This document shows positions 11,501-22,600 of a DNA stretch of 64,000 nucleotides, piece by piece. The stretch's first letter is position 1. Every line of letters starts with the position of its first letter. The stretch is from Siderastrea radians (Eukaryota; Cnidaria; Anthozoa; Scleractinia; Rhizangiidae): contig OZ024890.1 in the NCBI GenBank assembly GCA_964017195.1, positions 46,123,593 to 46,187,592 on the forward strand, read 5' to 3'. Position numbers and translations under genes: made by a program. The notes beneath the pieces were generated by a model, which saw nothing but the letters and a program-made list of their open reading frames with translations, was not told where the DNA came from and searched no databases.

Positions 11501-13398
11501 TATTTTGACTTCAGTTCCGTGGTGAATAAAGCAAGCGAAAGTGTCGTTTCCTTGGCGGTCCGCGTGTTTTGTTTGTTTTGCTTGGCCTGAATTTGAGGTG
11601 AGTTTTGACTTTTGAGAAGAAAAGTAAATTTTCTGCAGCTTTTCACCACAAGCCTTTTGCTGTTACGATGGCACAAGGAAGCTCCAAATTCCAAAAAGGC
11701 CTTTTCGTTCGTCTCCGGGTATGTGGAAAATTATACAAACTTGCCTCTTTCCAAATTGAAGCATGAGCTGTGTAGCGCAACCATACAATGACTGTAGATC
11801 AAATTTGTCTAACATTCATGATGTATCTTTGGTCTGATGAACGGGAACATTTTTCCCAAACCGATAAGACCAATCTCGTTGACAGCAGGCAATCACAGCT
11901 GGAAGTTGGAAGTTGGTGTGAATTAAAACCAGACATGAAGTACACGATGAAAACAAGTATGAAGTGACCGAAGATCTTTACAAGGACAGAAGACGGATTG
12001 TACCCGACGCTACTCAGAGCTGCTCAGTTAGCAGACAGCCATGTGATAAACGATGCCAAGGAGAGTGAAAGGGATGTGAAGTTTCTTGTGAAAATTGATA
12101 TTCAGTAGGACAAGAGGAAAACCTTCATAGCCTCCTTCGCATTCAAGTCCAGTTAGCGATGTCTCCCGCCGCAGAAAAAAGTTTTGAATCGATTCTGGTT
12201 GCTCATCCAGCCCATATAATTGCAAACAGTTGTGACTTTAATAAATTGAAGTAAGGCAAGCGGTTGATTTGAAGAAAACGCTGAAATAAAACCGCATCTC
12301 CACAGTATACTGTTCGCTGATCACGCAGAAATCGAAGCGAAGAGCACAAAATCTGCGTGACGTCAGGACACCACAGTTTTTCCCGCCTACTGAATGCTGA
12401 TTGGTTAATTCAAATTTCACCGTATGCAAGCCACGTTCTATAAGAAAAAGGAATAAAGGATCTCTTACTTTACGTGGTGTTAGTCTAGCTGTGTGGGCCT
12501 GTACCTTGGTGTTGTTTCTTAAACAAGAAACTTTGTCTCTCTCTGCACCACACGCAGAATTGAGACGTTCTCAAGAATTTGACGTCTGTTTACTTCACAA
12601 AAGTTAAAGTATTATAATTTGTTCGCCACGGTTACGGTCACATATCTCCGCGTACCACCGCTGGCCGTTTGTTCTGCATATTCTTTGCCATTGTTGGGAT
12701 CCCGCTCAACATTCTGACCCTGAAGGCTCTTGGGGACGGTATCAACAAGCTTATTACCAAACTGATCACGTGCTTTGAGAGGAAATTTCTCGAGAGAGCG
12801 CCAACACACCTCAAAATAAAAACAATGGTCGTGTCAGCTTTTCTGATGGTTCTGGAATTGTTAATTGGAGGAGTGATGTACAACTCTCCCGAGGACTGGA
12901 ACTATGTTGCTTCGGTTTACTATTGCTTTGTTGTATTCACGACCATCGGATTTGGCGATCTTGTCCCGAACCAGGGGTTTTGTTTCTCGAAAGCCCCGAA
13001 AACATTTAGGTCCCGAAAAGCCATTTATAACAACATGATCAACTCATTCTACAAAGCTGTTATTTTTAACATGACTTTAAGGTAAGAAATGTATAACTAA
13101 TAGGGGAAGTTTGATGCTTAGAGTGTTCTTTATTTACAGGATACAGAGTAACTTATCGTGCTCAAAATCGACCCGAAAAGTCTCAAGGCTTTCGCGAAAC
13201 GCACACCAGGGCCGAGCACCCACCGAAGATTTTCTCATTGCAATGATGTTCTTGCGGGCCGCCGTGTTAATAATCGGGCTGTCTACTCTCTCTATTGTTT
13301 TTACAAGTGTTGTAAGCGCTGCGGAGGAAATCAATGCGATACTGCCTAACGTCCGTTGCAATGAAAATAAGAAAGTCTTTCCGCTTTTCTTGCAATAG
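8218..13398 (+). CDS. Two-pore-domain (K2P) potassium channel, three exons seen
   Basis: K2P subunits dimerise to form background K+ channels in the plasma membrane. The pieces give TM1 (RNLLLLSLTTSLYMVFGALVF), an extracellular cap helix with a possible N-glycosylation site (NAT), pore 1 (TTIGYG), TM2 (FCIFFAIVGIPLNI), TM3 (VVSAFLMVLELLIGGVMY), pore 2 (TTIGFG) and TM4 (AAVLIIGLSTLSIVFTSVV). About 300 residues are visible. Exons are about 8218-8593, 12631-13081 and 13140-13398. Three oddities: there is no ATG in frame before TM1; the second exon has ACG rather than AG at the phase-matched acceptor; and the pore 2 to TM4 loop is unusually long. It may be a real gene with sequence errors or an unseen first exon, or an early pseudogene. 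A candidate AATAAA lies at 13881. Confidence 0.8.
8594..12630 (+). other. K2P intron, about 4 kb
   Basis: No further exon or identifiable transposon was recognised. It contains a poly-C stretch near 10255-10279. Confidence 0.6.
12631..13081 (+). CDS. K2P channel exon: pore 1 end, TM2, TM3, pore 2
   Basis: Completes the split glycine codon and continues GYGHISPRTTAGRLFC, TM2, a basic cytosolic loop, TM3, and pore 2 VVFTTIGFGDLVPNQ. The phase fits the previous exon only if it starts after CCACG, which is not an AG acceptor. After PNQ the frame stays open to a donor AG|GTAAGA at 13081, adding about 37 residues that do not look like a usual pore 2 to TM4 loop. Confidence 0.75.
13140..13398 (+). 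CDS. K2P channel last exon: TM4 and C-terminus
   Basis: Acceptor TATTTACAG|G at 13139. Encodes a Ser/Arg-rich linker, then PTEDFLIAMMFLRAAVLI and the TM4 helix IGLSTLSIVFTSVVSAAEE, ending at TAG (13396-13398) after a short tail. An internal CACACCAG at 13203-13210 could serve as an alternative acceptor close to TM4, which would remove the atypical linker. Confidence 0.7.
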
Positions 13399-13692
13399 AG
13401 GGAGCAGTCACCTGATGACAGTTACACTGACATGTGCGGAGAAGTATCACGTTGTCCGACTCCTTTCCAACTGGAAAATACATAAACCCAGCCAGTTACC
13501 ATAGCAACGATCGTTTAACTCTTTTTCAAAGAATCTGATTGGTTCATTTTCCGCAAGACACGTATGCAAGCATGGCAGACTATCGGAGCTTGAGAGTGAT
13601 GAGTTCGAGTGGGCGTACAAACACAATTCTTCAATCTTCTGCATTTTTCTTTAAAGGATGTTACATGCACCGGCAAATTGCACTGTTTTAGG

Positions 13693-13850
13693 GATGGTCC
13701 ATTAGAAAAGTTATGGGGGTGGGGACAAAGTACAAAAAAAAAAAGTTCATGCAAGGGAAAATTGAGAGGAAAAAATTCATGCGCAACGAGTAGCCCAGAA
13801 AAACTGTTCTTGCATACGGAAAAAATATTCCTGCAAGGGAAATGTTAACG
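13693..13850 (+). mobile_element. Partial copy of the GGWCCATTAGAAAAG element
   Basis: Starts ATGGTCCATTAGAAAAGTTA followed by a G-rich run, then several TTCATGCAAGGGAAAA-like units. The same order is seen at the ends of the complete element at 41609-42600. Only one terminus is seen here. Confidence 0.6.
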
Positions 13851-15814
13851 AAAAAAACTAGTTTTGCTTAGTGAACAGCCAATAAAGAAATCAAATTTCT
13901 GCGGTAAAAATTTCAATACCTCAGTCTCTCCCGGCGACAACCCGCTGACCAACAAGCCTGAGGACTCTGAGTACAAGACTCCCCCCCCCCCCCCCTCAGT
14001 CATGCGCAAAAGGGAAGGGCTCTATAATCTGAAACATGCGCATTGGCTTGCATTGAGTTTTAAAGTACCTGTACTCAGTCTCATACACGTGCGGTGAGCA
14101 ATACTGAAATGTTATGTTGCCTTTAAAATTTCAACACCGCAAATGCAAAACACAGAAGTTTAAAAAAGTCTGTTTAATTTGTACTTGTACCATAGCCTAT
14201 ATAATAATATATTTACAGTTGGTAGAAAAACGATTCGTAAACTCATAAGTAAGTACATCTCTTAATTTTCGAGATTAAAATAAAATGTATGCTTTATTTC
14301 AATAACTAGGTAGTTTTTCGTAATCCTATCTAGACTAACAAGGTTTAAATATTTATATATAGTGACCGACGCGTCGGCCAGATGAGACACAGCCACACCA
14401 TTCATTCCCCTTGCAATAGCTACTCGTCAGACGGGCGGTAATTCCCTTTTATTGAGTATATATGACCTAACTAGAGTCACATTTATTTAGAGATAAATGA
14501 AATCTACATTTTATTCCCGGTTCACAAGTATACGTTTTTATTTGAAGAGAGGCTTTTCTATACGGTTTGGCCCCCCGTCCACACGTCACGAACACTTGAA
14601 CAACTGGAAACACACCGAAAGGGTGGAGGTTTCCAAAAACTCTTTCCAAGGTTGAGAATTCTAATTGCGGAGATACGTAAACAGCAAAAACGGGGCAGAG
14701 AGGGAGAACGGGGGGAGGGGGGGACCGAAAGGAATATTTTTCCTCCCCACGTAACAGATAAAGAAACAATCGAAAACAGAGGTTTACGAAAACGATGACG
14801 TAACAACATCGGCACAAGCCGGCTTGACCGTTTTCAGTCGGTAAGTGTCAACAACGTAAACGAATGAATGCACAAGCGAATGAACTGAACTGAAAACGAT
14901 TCTTTAAAAAAATAAATATGTTCAAAAGCAAACGTATACCAGTGAGGGGTCTGACTATGCAGTTCAGCAGATGATCAACATCCCCTTTCCTTGATTCTTC
15001 TCAAGGACGTGTATATATATCGTCCACTATTAGAGCTTAGAGCTTGCTGTCGCTAGACCAGGCAAGACATTCGTGGCCATGGAGATGCGCATATCTTGCG
15101 CTCCCCTCGCGATCGCTTTACCAAATCCCACAAAACAGTTTGTCCTCCAGCCTTATTCAACTCTCAGCTTTACATGAGCATTCCAAAGACGGAGAAATTG
15201 TTTCGCTGTACCTCCAAATTAAGAAGTAGTATTTTTTTGCCATAGTAGCACAAAATCTGTCTCTTTTCTTAACCTTTTAACTCCAACGAGTGCCCAAAAG
15301 CAAAAGGAAACAAAAAGTCTTATTCAAATTGGAATATTGAGAAGAAAACGAACCATACAAAAGCATTGCTGGTTAGCTTTCACCTAAAATTCATGTCGCG
15401 GCAACACGGAAACTGTGTTTAAAACAACGCATTCCGTAGCCACAGCGTAACGATTTCATAAAACTCAATTAAGTTCGCTTTTTTGGGTCCCCAACAATCG
15501 AGAGAAATTGTAATGGATTTCTAATGGATTTTCGATTATAAAAGAAAATTTATCGACAAAAAAAAGACCCATGTGTAAAACAATATAACCGATAACAAAC
15601 TGTCAACAAAATTACCACAAATTAGTTTTCCTTTTGAGAAAGAAAATTACTTTAGCCGTCGAACTTTTGCCAAAGTTCAGTTGTTGGCAACTACAAGGTA
15701 CCACTTCGACGTCTTTGTCTATAGCACATAGATGTCGACAACTAAATAGTTGTTCGTAAGAAAAAGTTATCTCTAAAACTGTCGTGTGTATAGAAAAGCT
15801 GTAGAAATAAAGCG

Positions 15815-16090
15815 ATTTTCAATTGAGTGTCATAAAACCAAAACCAAAGCAATTACTTTAGCCAATCACAGTAGTCGTAAACAACACAAAGAACCAATCA
15901 AACTCAAAGCAAGTACGTGTAACAGGCGTCGAGCGCGGGAAAACGCGTGCAAGCAAGGCACACTTGGTTTTGGACTTACTTCTGATTGGTCGAGAAGTGG
16001 CCCGTATTTTTTTAAACCAATCACAGAGCGTAGAAACGCAAAATCAAAACAACAGCACATGACTTTCGAACCTCATTTGTAAACCGTTCT
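15815..16090. mobile_element. CCAAT-rich MITE-like copy
   Basis: Begins GATTTTCAATTGAGTGTC and carries repeated CCAATCA/TGATTGG motifs, CGAGCGCGGGAAAACGCG, and a second half in inverted sense. The same module order occurs three times at 26.7-27.5 kb. Confidence 0.65.
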
Positions 16091-16635
16091 ATCGACTAGA
16101 CTCGTCATCGATCACATTTATTTGTCAAAAACAATCTCGAAAGTGGAGGACCTCAGCGTCAAGAATTTTAGTTATTGCGTAGTAACTGATTTAGTTTATG
16201 GGTTGACTTTGGGAGTTGGAAGGTTAATCGTTAATGCTGCTTGCTTCTTGCGGAAAATCCCGCACGCAAGAAGCTAATCAAAATAAATGCATCCAAAAAA
16301 AGTAGAAATATATCTCTTGGTTAAGTAAAAACAAAATATATCTATATTCACGAGGAGAAATGAAGCTCTGTAGAAAGTTCTTGAGACCTGAAAGACAACA
16401 CGAACATATTATTAGCAAATTGTTGCTAAAAAAAAATGAATTTAGTTTCCTACACAGTTTTAAAGAACTCCTACCAAGATAAATGAGCAGTCTAAAATGG
16501 CACAAAAAATGTTTATGTATTTTCCACAGAAAATCACAATGTGAAGAGAAATGAACTCAATTGGAAATGCACGAAAGATCATTCGAGCGATTTTTTCAAA
16601 ATAGCCGGACGTTTCTTCTTACCTTACATGATCCG

Positions 16636-16664
16636 TCAAACTGCTGAAACTTGACCTTCTTCCT
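16636..16664 (-). CDS. RAPGEF2/6-like: RAPGEF exon 42, last coding exon
   Basis: Completes a Glu codon and encodes EEGQVSAV followed by TGA (16636-16638). Vertebrate RAPGEF2/6 ends in the same QVSAV, a class I PDZ-binding motif (Ser at -2, Val at 0). The match fixes both the end and the orthology group. Confidence 0.93.
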
Positions 16665-19600
16665 CTGTAAAATTTAAAAAATGTCTTAAATAGATAGGAA
16701 AAGGAACTTTTAAAGAGAGGGGTCAGAAAAAAACAAACAAACAAACAAACAAAACAAGCCCCGCTGATTCATTATTCTTGCATAGCAACAGAGTGGTTGA
16801 AAACTTATCCTGAAAACTTATCAATCACGTAATTACAAAACTTGAGCGCAAAACCCATTTACAAGTGACTCAAATACCGCTGCAAGCTACGTGTTTGCGC
16901 TTCTAAAACTGTAGCAATAACCGATACTAACCGTCGTAATTGTCTACATATTCTACTCTGCTGTATTGGTCGGCTGGATAATGGTAAGCAGTGTACTGGA
17001 ACGTGACTCCTGCAGAAAAGGAAAAAGGATCGTAACGCTAAGTGGCAGTGCATGCCAGAGAAACGAAGTGCACGTGACTTATCCACTAATTAACAGAACA
17101 CGTTTTACCTGAGACTTCTCTGCTAGTATATGGAAACAATAACCTTTATTTGGCACGACAAAAAAGCACAGCTCTTTCCCGGAACATTTGTCTGTTTCCA
17201 GAGCGACGCTTAAGGAAAGTTGCGTGATTTTCGAGGAACAGATAATGTCCAAAGACAAATCTTCGTGCACATATTTTAAGCCAAATAAAGATTATTTTCT
17301 AAATTTTTCCCTGAAAGCAGTGCGCGCGTTAAAAACTACTACACCGTAGGATCATGTTGAATTTCCAAGGTTTTCTGGCACTGTTTGATCCATAAGTAAG
17401 TGGTGTCCCCTCTTTTACAACAACAAAACGCTCGTCCGTCTTTAAATTTCTACCAAAACGCCAGGAGTCGAGTTTTCAAAACTAGGGGATGTCACTTGGG
17501 GAAAATCATATTTATATATTTTTTCACTATATATTTTTCACTGTTTTATCTAGCACTGTTTCTCAGAATTAGAATATTTGTGTATTTATGTATATTATTT
17601 GTGTGTTGGATATTTTGATTAGAAATCTTCACTTTGACAGATCGTTATTTTAAGTCACACCGTTGATTTTTGTTCAAAATATGCTGCTTCGCCATAAGGG
17701 CTACGTTTAGACGGTAGGGTGCAGGGTTGTCTTTATTACGATTGGACTTAAATTTAAGTGTCCGTAACTCACCAGGGTGATATGCGTGTTCTTGGGAGGA
17801 TGTTGAGGGAGTTGGACTGTAGGGTAAACTTTCCGCTGAAGCTGTGGGAGAGAAACAGAATACTTCAAGATTAGCCAAGAACAATTCGCCAGCCCTCCCT
17901 CCCCTCCCCCTCCGCCATCAGTAAAGAATAAGACAGAAAAACAGGGAACAGGGAAAGCAAAACGACGGGACGAGGATCAGATGTCCCTTGTCCTTCCCAC
18001 CCCCCTCCCCGCTCCTAATTTTTATCCTCCTTTTCGCCCCATGCTCTCGCGCGTCTCCCGCTTTGTTTCCGCTTCTCCTGTTTGGCTCAAAGGAAACGAA
18101 AACGACGCCTAAGTAGTTCTTTTCACGCAGCTTAACCGGAACCATTTTGTGCTTTGTTGTTGTTGTTTTCCGACCTAAACTAACAATGATTTACTCATTT
18201 ATTTACTCTAAGTAGCGCGTTAGTTCAGACTTAAAGAAACGTGCATTCCTTCTTACCAAAGAAAAAAGAGCTTACCTGAATAATGTAACGGTCTAATCAC
18301 TTCCACACCTACAAGAAGAAACAAAAGGACTTTTAGTCTCAAGAAAATCTCAACCCAAGATAAAATACAAATAACCCTCAATTATTCATCAAATATCTTC
18401 TTTCACGCGTCATTGGTCAAAAGCGTAATACGACGCGATATTCTCCAGTTAAAACTGCATTACATCCAAGGATATCTACCTAAAATATCCAAACGTTTTG
18501 GGCAGCTAAGAATTAGAGTAAGTGGAAAAGTCGACCACAAATTGTCGCTCTGCATATTTGTGTCAAGCCTAAAATATAGCTCAAATGCAAAAGCTAACCT
18601 TCATTTTGTCTCAGTAGAGGTTCTCACCTGATGGGTGACGGTGATGCGGTCTTCGATGTTCATCATTGATGTGGAGTCTTCTTAGTTCCTCCATGTGTAC
18701 TGTGTCCTCAGTTAAAGACATTCTGTCGTTTTCCGGAAATACATGTATATCATCTAGTGGATAAGACATGTTAATAATGAGATCTCGACGCATGTCACCT
18801 TGCCTTATTGTAGGATAATCTACCCTCTCTAATCGGCGAGATCAAAATCACGAGGCCGTCAAAAGCCGTCAAAATCACGAGGCCGTAGAGTAATGTCCAA
18901 CTCCTGGACAGAACAATGTGAAAAAATGCCCCACTAATGCCCGGGGGGGAAGGGGGGGATGGACATCGCTGGAGTTCACCAATGCATAACTGCGCGACCT
19001 TTGAATTGCGACTTTAGACCACTGTTTTTTTTAGCCAAAAATTGATTCTGCTTTCCGAATTTTATTTAACATCATTCACTGTCGTCATCGTGACGTACGC
19101 AAACATTTGCCGCTTGGGCTTTCAATGTTCAAACTGTTGTCTCCGAGGGAAGAGGCTTGACACGTTCTCGTCAAATCAGGAAAAAGGAGTTTGATTTGGT
19201 ATGTGATCACAACTTGTTGCTGTTGTTGAATTGTTTGTAAGTTTGTTTTACCTTCCGGTATTAGTTTTGGTGATTGAACGTCCGGGTCCGGTAAAGACGA
19301 TGTACTTGCCGTGGAAGACACTGACATTCGATCAGCTGTAAAGCAAAACAAATGACATCGTAAAGAAAAGAACCAAAGGAACAATGTTTCATAAAGGAAT
19401 GAGTGGTTTTCAACTGACTGGCGTAACAGCTCGCAAATTTCACGAATTTAATAGCTTATGTCGGACTTCACACAATGTCACTGTTCAGCTACTATTTCAA
19501 ATATATAAAAGGCTTCAGTGAAAAGCATTGCGCCTTGACCTTTTTTTTATAAACGTTCCACTTGACATTAAAAATTACTCAAAACTTTATCGCAACGATC

Positions 19601-22600
19601 TCCTCTTACCTGCGATTAAATCTTTTTTAAGTGCTAATGGCGATGGGACTGAAAGGAAAAAAAGAAAACGTTAATAGAAGGCCAAACTAATTGTTAATGT
19701 TGAAGATAGGTTACATCAAATACGCCACGACAATACAATGAAGCGATTATTTCTATCGGTCGATTTTGCCTAGTGAAATTTAAAGCATCGTATAAAAAAA
19801 GATGCAAGAAATGCCGCAACAAACCCAAATTCGCGCTGGCAAAACTTCCAGTGAGAGTTGTTTGATTATTTTGAACCCACACTCAACGTAAAGTGGGTTT
19901 TTAGAACACGGCGTTACGTTTTGCTGTTTAAGTGAAGTTTCCATGTTTGTCTGTACTTTCCTTTGCGAAATTATAGCAGGAACTGAGCTTGCGTCGTACG
20001 TTTCAACGCTGTGAACTCCAAACGTACCCCACATTCAACCGCTGTATGCTAAGTTCGCACTATCAACAGTCTACGGATATATTCCACATACAAACGCTCT
20101 ACACCAAAGCTTGAAGAGCCAGTTAAGCAAGATTAAGCGACAGTCCACTCACCGGTTAACTCACTAGGTTTACTTCCTTTTCGGTCTTTCTTACTGGCGA
20201 CCGGGGAGGACGAGGGCGAATTTTTCTTACGAGTTTGCACACTTGGGGGAGCTACAATGAAAGACAAATAAAACTTGAATACTAAAGCTACGGTACCGTA
20301 AAAGAGGAAGAGAGGGAGAGTGAGGTGACAATAGACGTACCTGACCCCTGAGGGGGCTCGCAGTTGTTTGACATGTCACGTAGTTTCTCCTCGTCTTCTA
20401 TGATGGTTAGACTTGAAAGATACTGCTTGACTCTGCGTGACATCATGGACTGCGTGACAAAATCAACACAATTAGTACCAGAAGATACTCTCACCAAAAA
20501 GGACAAGAAATGTAAAGAGCTTCGTGATGATAAATTGTCTGTCGATGTTCATACCTCTTCGTACATCTTTTTGGGATTCTGGTCTCGCAGGGATCTTCGA
20601 CTCCAATTGGAGCTACCTGTTACCATGCCAACCACTGTTGACGTCACCTTCTGCTGCCCAGGACCACCCTGACTATTTGGGTCATCTTCGAACATGGTTT
20701 CGGGGTCCTGGGATTGAAAATTTGAGAGGAACGAAAATCACAGTTATTGATTTCTCGACTGAGCGATACAAGTTCGCACAAATTTTTTCAATACTTACGT
20801 AAGGGATAGAGTTAAACTTGGAAATCTGGCGAATTTCTCTGGCGATGAGGCGAAGCTTTTCAAAATTCACCTGTACAAGGATAATAGAAGCATTTCAGAG
20901 AAGGATACACAGAGCAAACCTTGTGGGAGTAAAGGACAATGCCTGGATGTGACTATAATATTTTAAAAAACTTTGTAAATTCACCCAGACGGAATGAACA
21001 TTGAAATATAACCCAAAGAAGCGGGCGCTCTCTTTCTCCTGCTATGTAATACGGAAACATTACGCTTTCATTAGAGTTCTGAATTTTTGATAAATGGTTG
21101 GAAAATTTGCAAAGGGGGTTCTCACAAACTCCTGTAGCAGGTGCGAGCGATGAGAGACCCGCGTTGTATTGTGCCACAGTCAGCCTGTAAACAGGCTCCT
21201 TAGGGAGAAATTAGACGCAAGTCATTAGCTGTTGTGACATAAATTCAAGCTTACCAGGCCATCAACGATGCTGTCATTTCCTAAGTGGATAAACGTCAAG
21301 TCCTTGGTGATGACAGGAAAGAACGGAATCTGAAGGAAAACAGATAAGCGTTACCATGTCAGTTACCCGTTCAAAACAAACTACACTAGCTGATGATTTT
21401 GTTTATTCTCACTACCTGTCTGCTTGACATTGCACTGATATTCTATGGAGAAATTACATATCGACTGTTGTTTCAAATTATATGTACTTAATTACTGAGT
21501 GACTGGGAGGGCCGGACGGACAAATATTTGGCTCGAAGTCATGTTGATCAATCGCAGCGAGGTTCGTGCACCATGACCGAGAGATAACTCAGTCAATAAG
21601 AGTACTATCACGATGACTAATTTAAGGTGGCTTACTACAGTTTTCAGAAGAGAAAGTTAACCTTTTTACAACTTTAGTTTAAAGCAAACAGGAGTTTTCT
21701 TTTGGGTCATTTGTTGCTACAACTGTTAAAAGAAATGATATTAACCCCCATTATCCTGGAAAAGAAATACGAGAAGCTTAGAAAATATCATTTATAACAG
21801 ACCGAGTGCTAGGAGGGGACTGGAAACTAGACTTTTTTAGGGCTTTTTTCTCAAAATCTAGCCGTACGACCCTACCTCAATTTTTCAGGATTTGGAAAGT
21901 GGCTATAAGTAAATAACTATGCAAAAGAAAATGAAAATCTGTAAGGCAGAATTTTTGCTAATGAAGAAACTCTCGAATTTTCGCTTTTTTGAGAATTTCT
22001 AAAAATCTCTCTTACAGATTATGCTAATATTTTGTCTACAGGTGAAACTTACTACTATGAATTGATTCTGAATTTTTGACTGTGGGTTATACGGTCAGTT
22101 TTCGAGTAGAGTGGGATCAAAAAATCGATTTGCGAGTTTTTTTGCGACCTCCTTCGTGAGCAAAACTGAGCATGCGTGCAACTTAAGCGCGCGCTGAAAT
22201 AGCGCAATATGGCGCGTGCGATAAACATAAGAATTTTTACAACAACTCTTCGAGGTTTTTGTCGAGGTTTCACAGATATTTTATACCGGTAGCGCTCACT
22301 AACTTCTTCAAGACTTCGTCCATTCATGATAAAGAATGCTAATAGTACGCCACGAGCGATTTCTACAAGCCAGATCTCAGAGATGTTTTCAGCTTTTTCT
22401 CGATGATGACGTAAAGTATTGCGCGCGCGAAAGAAAAAATGGCGTCAGAAGGAGTTTCTCAGCGCGCGCAATTGTGTCTCAGAAAAACTGTAGTAAGCCA
22501 CCTTAAATCTGTCGTAAGATAGGTGCTATTGATTATCGTGGTATGTACAATGTTTGTCTCACGCTGTAGTCAAACTAGTACTAGCTGTGGATATCCAAAG

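Larger units (their letters stand above)
13399..16635. other. Intergenic region between convergent genes
   Basis: Tail-to-tail spacer between the K2P and RAPGEF genes. It holds half of a dispersed element (13693-13850), C-rich runs near 13981-13996, G/C-rich runs near 14700-14730, and a CCAAT-rich MITE-like copy (15815-16090). No other gene was recognised. Confidence 0.55.
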
